64,000 bases of DNA from the NCBI RefSeq assembly GCF_051622035.1, contig NC_135357.1:20078256-20142255 (forward strand). Reading direction: 5' to 3'. Positions 53,801 to 64,000 of this stretch are shown here, one piece after another. The translations under genes were made by a program, and so were the position numbers. The DNA comes from Arctopsyche grandis. Its lineage: Eukaryota; Arthropoda; Insecta; Trichoptera; Hydropsychidae. How positions within the stretch are numbered: the first letter of the stretch is position 1; every line of letters begins with the position of its first letter. Under the pieces are notes generated by a model. The model worked only from the letters and a program-made list of their open reading frames with translations. It was not told the origin of the DNA and searched no databases.

Positions 53801-55680
53801 CCGATTTTTTTTATTTAAATACCGGTTTATCAGTAAATTACCAGTAATTTTAAATATTACAATTTTTTTTAAAAAAACATGTAATTTAACTATAAATTTT
53901 TCATGTTTACATTAGATGATTTGTAAACAACCCACACTAAAATTGGATGCCCAAAAATCAAAGTAGATTTAAATTCATAATAATTTTATTAATACGGGGA
54001 TTACAGCTTATAATGAGTTTGAATTTTTATAACCCCTAAATTTTCATTTTTAACCATTTGAGGGGGGGGTAGTTTGCCGTAAAAGTAAAAGACAATAATT
54101 TCTGTTCAATTTAATATCATGATCGAAAAGTCTATTATATAACAATTTAATGAAGTAATTTCACGTAGCATTACGAGTAAAAATTAAAATATATATTTTT
54201 TAAATATGATTTTTTTCAATTTATTTTTGAAATAATTGTGAAATTCTGAAGTAAATGTAAAATGCTTTGTATTATTAATAAATATGTAGGTGTACCACAA
54301 TACACTTACATATATACATATGAAATATAATATAATATGTAAATTATGCGTATTCGACGTATTATAACTTTCACAACGCTTGAATTTTATTGATGCAGGT
54401 TACATAGTTTTAAAAAATAAATACTCCACATTTCTACATAATACTTTCCAATTAAAAACCACAAATACACATTTTCACATCAATTATATTTAACAAATAC
54501 ACGTTAACTAAGATTCAATGCAGCGTTTGTTTAAGTGACAGCAGAAAAGAGGTTGTTTTAACAGGAGAAAAGTTTTATTAAAGGTTGAATGCGACTATAA
54601 GTTTACAAATAATTTTCTCGGCAACATCTTTAAAATCTTATTATAATTATTTTCTTTCACGTACAATACCTATAGATAGCAAATAAATCATTAATAAATA
54701 TAATATGAATAGACATTAAGTTTAGTAAAGCATTTTGTAAAAATCAACTTTGACGCAACCCTGCCCACCATTGTTAATTTTTATGATGAACCTTTTTTTT
54801 GCTCTCTAGCTTTGTATTTTGCCCTCTTTCCTGGAAAATAGCCCCAAAACTCCCAATTTTGTTCCAAAAACATGCTCCACCGCCGAAGACTAGTAATGAG
54901 AACTTATTTTCGTGTTTTTTGTATTAATAGCCTCGCCAATACCGCCAACCTATTTTCTTATTGCTCTCGAGGATATTCGTGGAAATAATAAATTATTTTA
55001 ATTGGTTCAATAGATCAAATAGCAATGCCAGATCTCAGATATGATAACAGGTAGATATATCATATTATTTAAGTTTCAAAATATGTACATAGTTAATAGA
55101 GACTCAAAATATAGATTCGATAGAGAAGATTCAGAGACTTGTTTTACATTTGATGTACATACATACATAGGTAAGTATTACACAAATGTCCCATTTATGT
55201 TTTTTATTGGGTGGTTACTCAATACTAAACTAAAACGTAATATGACTCAAAGGCTGACTTTTTTAAGACAACTCGTGTAAGCTAAAAATACGCAATATAC
55301 GTAATAATACATAATAATACAATTTTAGTCAATAATTTTAGAATCTCGCCAAAAATTTATAATAATCGACTCATTTAAACTGCAATAAGTGACTCTTAAG
55401 TGCTTATTTTTTTTGAAAAATGCAAATAAAAAAGTTAAATATTCCTCAAAAAAAAAAAAGATACATAAATGATAAAATCCACCGGCAATTTTTTTAATGA
55501 AAAAAAATATAAAAAATATATATTCATCCATCACGTTGTGCTTCTAATTTCAAATGTGAATACAAATATTTTTAGCACATTCGTACAAGGAATTCGATTC
55601 CATTAATAATTCCGTACAAGGAATTCCGTACTAGGGATTCGTACAAGGAATTCGAAGATATCGAGATAATTTTTTTTTTT
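53801..55680. other. AT-rich intergenic DNA, no gene seen
   Basis: Nothing resembles a protein. A short direct repeat GTACAAGGAATTC occurs three times at about 55584-55645. Confidence 0.5.
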
Positions 55681-55876
55681 AATTTGATTTTTAAATGCTT
55701 TTTATTATTACGAAATTATTCACAATACATCTTATATATATTTTAATAGCTACTGATCTACTGATCATTTTCTATTTTACAATTTAATTTAATTTGGTTA
55801 GCAATCATAGGATTATACTATTCTAATGTTTATCTACAGCATAATAGGAAAAAGAGCTCAAAAACCTATTTACAAT
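55681..55876. repeat. Dispersed repeat, copy 2 of 2
   Basis: It matches 20248-20447 over its whole length with small deletions, from GATTTTTAAATGCTTTTTAT to AAAAACCTATTTACAAT. Confidence 0.75.
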
Positions 55877-58145
55877 CCTTTTAAATGCTCATAATATATC
55901 TAATATATAATATTAATTAAAGTCTCACTAAAGTCGATGACCTAAAGCAGATTGTGCTTAGGTAATCTGTGTTTATACCTGAAGGGTATAGACATTTTGT
56001 TGTTAGTTTGGGTATAGACACTGGTTAGTTTGTACATAAGTAATGTCTTTAACAAACGGAATATTGAGATAAATAAATAGAAATTGAGATTTCCACCAAA
56101 AACGGTAATTCTTAAATTTATAACCAGCTATTTTGAATATTTACATAATAGGACAGGAATTCTATCTAGGACGAGTTTGGCTACAATTTTTGTCAAAAAA
56201 AAACCGGTTTTTTGCAAATGCTGCTCTCAAACTAATAAAATTTGCTGTCTTCCTACCAATTATTTTATTACATAAAAAAAATGTAAGCGCCCGGTAAACC
56301 GTGAATGGCTTATTCAATGTTTGTGACTGGCGAAAGAAAGACGCGTTCACTCACTTAGAAATTGAAATATTTGGTTCATTTCATTGCCCGTTACAATTTA
56401 ACAATTTAATTTGACAAACACACATTGATTAATCAATCGAAAAAATTTAAAGCTACTTCGCATGGGTAAGTCGTATTATATGTAATTGATTTTTAATTGA
56501 TCGTTGTTCATTGCACTAGTTGCATACACACGATACAAAAGTTGGTCAGTACTCATAGAAATTACTCGAGACCCATATTTTTAGCATCTATTTATTTATT
56601 TTTTAATTTTAGCATTTTCATGTTTCATCTAGTGAATAAAATGCTCGGTTCAATGAATCTTTTTCAAAATAAAGATCATTTCAGTATATATATCATCTAT
56701 CGCAAAATGCTAAAAACGAGGGTCATAATAATAATAATCAATGACATCGCCGTGAGCATATGTAATACAACTTCTTATTTTTATAGGGAAGAAATATATT
56801 TTTCATACAAAACCGGGTGAATTACTTATACATATGTGCATATACATACATATCTTCCTTCCCGACGTGTATGCAGTGTGAGTGCGTATCATAATACAGA
56901 ATATCAATATTTCGAATTGTACACGTGCAAAATATTCGAATTTGGAATAAAGAGGTGTTATCATCTACCCTATCCACTGATTGATTTATCGTTCTTATTT
57001 TCTGAACAACTAAACATACCAATTTATACCATGATAATTAATTCGTTTTTAAGACAACGATTTAAGACAAATTTCCACGCGATATTGAACTCGATAGTCT
57101 TCAAACATCCAAAAATGATGAACAGTTGTTGAAATAAATTTTCACTCACTTTCTTATTTATTCGATTATTGAATATATTTAAAAATATACAATAACTTCC
57201 CATAATTAATGAAAATTGCAATCGTCTTTGGGCGTGTATATTATTTCATTTTATTTAACCTTCAACATTGATCTTGGTCGAGTTGGAAAAATAAAACTCG
57301 TTTTGTAACACAAAAAAACCGCATTCGCACATATATGTGAACAAATTTATTAACATACAGGAATATTTATGTGCATACATATATAAGAATATTACTATAA
57401 TAAATCGATGTATATATGTATTTAAACATAACAAACTATACAAGTTAAAAGATTTTTAGCTTTCATTAGATACATATCTTCCCATTATGTTTTTATATAT
57501 GTATAAATATATTAGTATATGATAAAACCGTAGTTCGACCTTTCCGGTAACTTATGTATATTACTTTTTTAACTACACCTTATTCGCTTTTTTTCATTGA
57601 AATTTTATCTTTAATTCTAAATAATTAAAATCATCATATAAATTATAATATAAATATATTCTCATTTAGAAAACATATATTTATTTATTCTTTTTATCTG
57701 TATTATTTTGATCATTAAAAAATCGTAGAAAATTTAGTGATTCCTTAATGAATTTTCCATGCAAATTGCTTTACTAAAGTATATCTATTTGTATATCTTA
57801 TCATTATTTCTGATTTTTTTTTAAATGAATTCGAATTATCGCATGGTCACAAAGCTTCATCTATTGTTACAACGTACGTAAATAAAGAAAAAAATCTATA
57901 TTTATTGATCTCTATTTTTCACACTTGTGAAAGGAAAACGAAAAAACATTTTTTTGTACAGAAAAATGTGGACATGAAAAAACCAGACATCAAAAATTGC
58001 GAAAATCATCAGAAAAAATAGACAGAAAAACCGTACCAACATCGAAAATTATGGAAAAACGCGGACATATAAAAACATCATCTATTCCTATGTCATAATA
58101 GGTTTAATAATATAATGATTCTAATATTGTTATGATAGATCTAAT
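55877..58145. other. AT-rich intergenic DNA
   Basis: Several spurious frames occur on both strands (for example 56497-56820 and 56836-57132), none recognisable. A truncated copy of the dispersed repeat end (TCGAATTATCGCATGGTCAC, AAGCTTCATCTATTGTTAC) is at 57828-57895. Confidence 0.5.
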
Positions 58146-58436
58146 CAGGAGTGGCTCGTCTTTAAGGGCAACCGGGGCACTGCCCCATACAAATTTCTTC
58201 TGAAAAAATGAAGGAAAATAAATTTAATATTTTGTTGGTGACTCGTCACGATTTATTTAAAGAAACACATTTAAAATCTTGAAGAGTCACCAAATTTTTT
58301 AAAAAAGTAATTTTTCCTGCATAAAATGTTACTAAAAATGTATTACGTTCATTTTTTTGGAGAAAAAATATTATGTAGGGGGGTGGTTTTGTCCTCCTCT
58401 AGCCCCACCTGTTTTAAATGTCACGAGTCGCCGCTG
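58146..58436. mobile_element. hAT-type MITE, 291 bp
   Basis: The left end CAGGAGTGGCTCGT and the inverted right end CAGCGGCGACTCGT match the ends of the larger hAT at 60190. Flanking octamers GATCTAAT (58138-58145) and AATCTAAT (58437-58444) match at seven of eight positions. Internal sequence GGGGCACTGCCCC is typical of such ends. No coding capacity. Confidence 0.8.
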
Positions 58437-58444
58437 AATCTAAT

Positions 58445-60181
58445 ACAGTATCGGACTTAATATTTAATAATTGGTTATTGCGCAGTGAGTAATAAATAAC
58501 AAACAAAAAAAATAGCAAAAAAGTGGAAGCCTTATGTCCTCGTAACGTTGCTTTCGTTCAACACTTACTGATAACAGTATAATATATTATGACTGTTATT
58601 TTGTTTTTAAATCCAAATAACCAACTACTACAAACCAGGCCAATTACTACGATATATCCTCTACTTATATTAAATGACAATACATTGTTTCAAATTGATG
58701 TTAATGAAAACGTACACAGAACCCTGAGTAGTATCTGGCGGTCAATGATCATCCTTTGGACCGTATCGCATCTAATCAGTAATGTATCGACCTCTCATCT
58801 GTCAGTGGCCTTTTGCCTTTTAATATTTTTATTACTTTTAAGGTAAATATTCATTATATTTTTATGTATAAAGAATTATATACTGTTCTTTGAATATCTT
58901 TAGTTTGCAATTAAATTATAATTTCATAATTCAGCCAATGTCATTGAAAACCATTTCGAGGTTATGGCTAATGTCAGAAATGTTGCCAGTAGTTTATATA
59001 CATATAAATGTTTATATGATACGTTGTCAGCTTATTGAAATCGGTTTGCGTTATTGCGATTATATGTATAACTATATTAGACTTGAATTTGTAAACTAAA
59101 TATTGTTCTCATATTTTTTTTCAACAATTTAAATTTGCATTTTTGTAAATATATAAATATATAATTTTTGTATATATATAATGACCTTCATCTTAACCTA
59201 ATGATCTTCCACACTTCTTTGCAAAAGCCTTGCGCATTATATGTAGGTCTTTGAATATATTACTCGAGATCGACCGATACCAAAATTTATTCCGATCAAG
59301 GTTCATGTACTGATTTTTTTTGTTGATTTTAATAATATGCATATAATACCTATGTACGTTTTAATCGTCGGAAGTTTTCCATAAAAAAAAACTTTATTGA
59401 TGTTTTTTGTTTACGGCGAATTTTATGTAATATGACTACACTGTGTTTACATGTCACGACGGCGTATTTAATCTCACGATTCTCAAAAGTGAGATAGGCG
59501 TATTTATTTATACATTTATACATACCCACTTTTTTGAACTAAATTATCAAATTACGGCGCTTTATCACGGTTTTATACAAAAACATTTAGATCACATGGC
59601 GAATTATCAAAAACAAGTTCATTTTTTACTTACCTCTTATACAGTTCACATGGTTTTCGTGTAAGGGGTCATTTTTCATATTTACAATTGTCTATTTATT
59701 GAAAAAAATCACCCGAGGCGTTGAAATAAATTTAAAAAAAAATTTCTTCTAAATATATATGTATTATTTCTTTTAATTTAGGGACCCCCTGGCTATTGCC
59801 GTAATTTGCTGTAACTATACTTTAATTCAGTTATCTGTTAAGATAATTAGAAGAAAAATACGTGATTACCATTAGCCAGTTATGGTTTTATGAACAATAG
59901 GAATTGAGATCTAGTTAAATGAAATAAGGAAAAAAAAACTTATATACTTTAAAACCTTTTGATCAGCTCAGATGTTCTAACCAAAAGGTAAAGCGTATTT
60001 TGAGAGTTAAGTTCTGTTCATACCTATCCAACACGAACCGACCTTTAGAGCAGAGCATCGTAAACTTTGGATATTCGCGGCACACATTGTTAACGACTCG
60101 TAGAGTTTGTCAGCTTCGTACATATATGTATGTACATATGTACTTCATCGGCAGTCGCTAGTTATTCCGTATATGCGTAGG
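58445..60181. other. AT-rich intergenic DNA with one unresolved ORF
   Basis: A frame at 58589-58846 (85 codons) has IWRSMIILWTVSHLISNVS and a Leu-rich end followed by a donor-like AAG|GTAAAT near 58843, and an acceptor-like CATAATTCAG near 58932 precedes another short open stretch. It could be a decayed membrane-protein exon pair, but I do not recognise the family. Confidence 0.35.
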
Positions 60182-60189
60182 GACAAAAC

Positions 60190-61657
60190 CAGTGGCGGCT
60201 CGTTCATACGCACTGCGGTACTGCAGCACCCCCAAGGAAATTGAGAAAAATTTTATATTATTATATCCATAAATTTATGTATATTATATGAAAATATCAA
60301 TATTACTTAAGCGTGTATTAAGCTCGCCCGCACACCGATACATCCAATAATGATCATACATCGCGGTACTAAATCATCAAATCATAAATCAGAAAGTGAG
60401 GCATCGTTTATGATTTTGTGCAGTACGGTTTTCGATGGAATATGCTCGAGTGGGCAAAGGAGGGGCGCGGGGGCAGCTATAAGCTTGGTCCGTACTGCAC
60501 TCCCAACAGTTACTATACACATTTCTTGTTGCGTTCGTGCGCGCCGCGCGCTCGACACGCTCGTCACTTTTCGTCATTTCTTCTGCACCTTTTGTCTTTC
60601 CTTCTACACCTCTTACACTTTCTACGTTTCTACACGTCACTTTAATTATATAAGATGGTATCAAAATCAACTTAAATATTAAGTTGACACACTTAAATAT
60701 TCTTCCGAAAATACTGATAAAACAATAACAGATTCTACCAATTTACTGAATACAATTTTTTATTTTAGGCAGAACTTTTTAGTTAATGCCGCATGTAGAA
60801 ATTATTTATAACCAAATGCAATCTAGTTATATCGATGTATTTTCAATTAAAGAAAACTTAAAAAGTTTTACTAATGTCATTATACAAATACGAGATTCTT
60901 ATAGCGAATATAAGCCAAAAATATGTGATGCATATATTATATGCATATATAATCGCACATATTATAGAAGCCAAAAATATGTGCGATGTTATTATTAAGG
61001 ATATAAAAGAAAGATATACTTTTTCTTATCAATTAAAAGCTGTGAAATTATTTAATAACGAAAATTTTGAAAAGTACTGAAAGAAAATGCCAATGGAGGA
61101 TCTACCACTAACCGTTGAATCATATCCAATGCTAGATAAAGAAAAACTTCAAACTGAATTAGAAGTGTTTTACTCAAGAACATAAATGCATAGTATTAAT
61201 GATTTATTAATATTTAATTATTTATAATAATTAAATATTATAACTATTTAAAACTTATTTTTGCAATCGATTTATGCAAAGTTCGTGTGGAAATAACAAA
61301 ACTTATTCAAAGTCTGCTTACAACTTCAACTACCTCTGAGCCAAAACGGTGTTTTTCATCAATAAATAGAATACAGACATACATATGTATATAAGAAACA
61401 CAATGGTTCAGGAAAGATTGACGGCTTTGTCTATGTTGTCAATTGAAAACAAAAATTATCATAAATAATGAAAAGTTGATAGACCTTTTTTAAAGAAAAA
61501 AGACAGAAGAATCAATTTTATAATGAAATAAAAATACATATAATGTTCAATTTTGATCCTTTTGATGTTAATAGTAAAATATAATCCAAATAAACATTTA
61601 TTTTTATTTTTAATCAACCGCAGCACCCCCAGATATCTTATCCACGAGCCGCCACTG
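60190..61657 (+). mobile_element. hAT transposon, 1468 bp, with perfect 8-bp target duplication
   Basis: Termini CAGTGGCGGCTCGT and (inverted) CAGTGGCGGCTCGTGGA are nearly identical, each followed by GCAGCACCCCCA-type subterminal sequence, and both flanks are GACAAAAC (60182-60189, 61658-61665). Decayed plus-strand transposase pieces lie at 60780-61460. A GC-rich block at 60440-60600, unlike the rest, gives overlapping shadow frames on both strands. Confidence 0.92.
60786..61465 (+). pseudogene. hAT transposase, deleted and frameshifted
   Basis: The first part reads MPHVEIIYNQMQSSYIDVFS and SFTNVIIQIRDSY, the wording of the hAT core region after the catalytic domain. After several stops it resumes with MEDLPLTVESYPMLDKEKLQ and ends, across frameshifts, as SLLTTSTTSEPKRCFSSINR then RNTMVQERLTALSMLSIEN. 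The TST(T)SE..F..(L/I)(N/K)RI...RNTM...RL..L..LSIE pattern is the hAT C-terminal dimerisation domain. The N-terminal half is gone. Confidence 0.85.
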
Positions 61658-61665
61658 GACAAAAC

Positions 61666-61963
61666 ACTAACTAACATCGGTTTTATCCCTCACACGCGAT
61701 CTCACTCGCACGCATTAGGCCGAAGACATTGCAACGCAATAATTTCAAATTTGTTCACGTCGCCACCTGCGCTGTTAGGGTAAAATAAACAAACAATTTA
61801 ATAATTTCAAATGTGTTCACCGCCTGCGTTTTTCCGACAAATTATCATTACTGTAATTGAATTTGATTATTAACTATTAATTTGAAACTGAAGCATTCAC
61901 TTATCGAAACATATCGAGAAACTGAAACGGGAACGGCAACGGCAACGGCAATTTCTTGCGTTA
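61666..61963. other. Spacer leading into a Helitron-like end
   Basis: Two related segments, TAATTTCAAAT(T/G)TGTTCAC, occur at 61740 and 61803. A short GGCAAC array is at 61932-61951, close to the CTAG terminus, as often seen in Helitrons. Confidence 0.45.
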
Positions 61964-61997
61964 TGGTGGCATTGCAACGCATGCCGGGTTCAGCTAG
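61964..61997 (+). mobile_element. Candidate Helitron 3' terminus
   Basis: TGGCATTGCAACGCATGCCG can form a GGCAT/ATGCC stem and is followed by GGTTCAG and CTAG (61994-61997), then T. It is the inverted match of 4374-4403. Confidence 0.5.
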
Positions 61998-64000
61998 TAT
62001 TTAACGTACTTAACTTATGTACATATGCATATTCGCATTATATTTTAGTAAACAAAAACTAATGATGATTATATCAATATATATATATATATACATATGT
62101 ATGCTTATGCGGAACTACATATTGTTCAATACCAATTATGGACGATTTCGTTTAGCTATTTAATTTAAAATAATTTGACATATTATGAATAATAGTAAAG
62201 TTAGCTAAAAAAAAAACTAATTTCAATACAAATCTTCAACAAAAATTTGCAAATTAGTATTTTTATTCAACAAAATATTATATATTTTATCTTCAAAATC
62301 CTTCTAATTTACAGTTTTACCGCCATTATTGCCGTATCTTATGATTAAATTGCATACATACATAATATTAGCATTCCAGTTTGCGAATATTTTTACTGCA
62401 TGTTTTTTTATGCCTTGTCCTCGGGTTTTTTTAAATTATTTATTTCATTCGATTCTAGTTTTTTGTTATCGACCGTCAAAAATAGATAGTACGCAGTAAA
62501 TAAATATGTTTTCTTATTATAACTTGTTTTAAATATCATATTGGCTATCCCATTATAAGCATATTTCTATATATGTGTGTATACATACCTGGCAATAGTG
62601 ACGTAATTGTGGGCAATCTGTTTGGTCACTGTGACGCTTGTATCTCTATGTAAAGCTGCCAAATTTCATACATCGCAGAAGCGCAAAATCGCAAAAAATA
62701 TGCACTAATTTTCGTGTTGAGTAGTACAAGGCTGTCACAATGAAAGTGACTAATAGACAAGCCTGTCTGAATTGAGAATCATATAAGATAATATGTATTT
62801 AACTAATTTCATTAGTTATATATTTGAGCCGCTATAATTGACTATGGCATAGGTACACTTTTCTTAATTTTGTGAAATATCTCGCAAAACTATATAATGT
62901 TTTGCGTTTAAAAATTAAAAATACTGGTGGCCTGTAATACGTTTATTCTGCTTTCCCCAGATTCTGAACTTATCGAATTAAAATAAATGAATTAAGTCAT
63001 TTGTGAATTAAGTCAAACAGAAATAGTGTTTTCTGTTTGACTTAATTCGCCACTTTCAAATATAACGGCTCATTTATCGAAAATGCCTAAATCGTCGAAG
63101 CTACTGATGACTGAATCACCTGATGGAATAAATCCAATTTAAGGTGTGTTTTAAATGTATTAAACGTATGTATGAAATATTCTGACCGCCTCAAACAGTG
63201 CTGTTCGCAATCGTTGTGTAATTGACAAAATCGCAATACTTTCGATAAAATCATTCTACTTTTAATCAATACTAAAATTCGTTGTGCTTTTGACGAAATT
63301 CGCAGCCATTTGCGAAATTTTACCATTAACCATTTTATATACAAGTTCTTTTCTTGTTTTTTATTTTTACATTTTCTACAAAATATTCACATTTTTCAAG
63401 GAAAATGTATACATTTTGTATTCCATGTGATTTTAAAATAGTATATAATATTATACAAAATAAAATTTATAATATATTTTTATATGTAATTATGTGTGTA
63501 CATATGTATGTGTATACATATGTATGTGTAGTGTACTTGATTTTGTCATACCATAATACAATACATTGAACAGCCAACTTTTTTGCACATAATCAAGATA
63601 TCTGAACATTCCGATATATTATTTTATTTGTCACACATATCACAATTGTGTAAGTCGTTGCCCGAATTTATTTTTAATAATATATGTGCTTTCTTCTTCG
63701 GGCATGACGAAAAGAAAGTAGAAAATTATTAGTCGAGATTTTGGTCGTAATGTTTTTTTGATTCTTTTGTTGACGATATCGTGATTTTACAATTTTTACG
63801 AATTTTTCAAAAAAAAAAAAAAAAATACGACTGTCGTGCGTATTCACTAACCACAGATGAAGAATTGTATCGTTATTAGAAAACTTGAAATTTTCATTTA
63901 TAAATATTTATTATATTTAATTGTGATATCTTGTCATATATAAAACCGAAACGGCGTGCATAATTCGTTCCTGATTGGCTGTCGTCAAAGTCGTTTCTGA
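61998..64000. other. AT-rich intergenic DNA, no gene seen
   Basis: An inverted repeat with GAATTAAGTCAAACAGAAA as its arm lies at 63006-63050. Microsatellites occur near 62080 and 63495-63530. No coding signal is seen up to the window edge. Confidence 0.5.
63006..63050. repeat. Short hairpin
   Basis: GAATTAAGTCAAACAGAAA and its reverse complement TTTCTGTTTGACTTAATTC are separated by about seven bases. The stem is about 19 bp. Confidence 0.7.

Noticed and set aside
1-64000. CRISPR array, operon, phage or bacterial insertion
   Set aside because: Introns, SINEs, LINEs and codon context are those of an insect; the regular short repeats are microsatellites without unique spacers of constant length.

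Overview
This is an AT-rich eukaryotic window from an insect. The genes have short exons with GT-AG introns, and the non-coding DNA is full of TACATA/TATGTA microsatellites and of LINE, SINE, hAT, piggyBac, Helitron-like and foldback elements. There are no operons, CRISPR arrays or bacterial features. The order is not settled. Runs of GGTCA (the beetle-type TCAGG telomere unit) around an R1-like insertion hint at Coleoptera but do not prove it.

Three host genes can be supported. (1) Snx16, plus strand, CDS 6323-7432: a 369-residue PX-domain sorting nexin with a C-terminal coiled coil. (2) A secreted YGPPK-repeat protein, plus strand, CDS 32645-36992 in three coding exons: about 1282 residues, signal peptide, low complexity throughout, probably cuticular or extracellular matrix. 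(3) Intersectin/Dap160, minus strand, CDS 51000-38273: 26 coding exons whose phases all close into a 1241-residue protein with two EH domains, a coiled coil and four SH3 domains. Genes 2 and 3 converge, with about 1.3 kb between their stop codons.

Layout: 1-5200 is a repeat cluster (hAT remnant inside a larger inverted-repeat element, Jockey/CR1-type LINE end, SINE, foldback element). 5200-8300 is the Snx16 locus. 8300-32640 is mostly non-coding and repeat-rich, with two RTE-like fragments, a second SINE, a three-layer composite at 18.6-19.7 kb, and two copies of a long foldback MITE. 32.6-37.0 kb is the YGPPK gene. 38.3-51.5 kb is intersectin, with a 4.4 kb dead piggyBac element carrying two further insertions in one intron. 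51.8-64 kb is gene-poor, with a third foldback MITE, a hAT MITE and a 1.47 kb decayed hAT element with a perfect 8-bp target duplication.

Snx16 and Dap160 both act in endocytic and endosomal membrane traffic, including at the insect neuromuscular junction; their presence in one window may be chance. I see no novel multigene system. The most unusual points are the nested piggyBac intron, the R1-like element between telomere-type repeats, the SINE whose tail resembles a LINE hairpin, and the long-armed foldback families.
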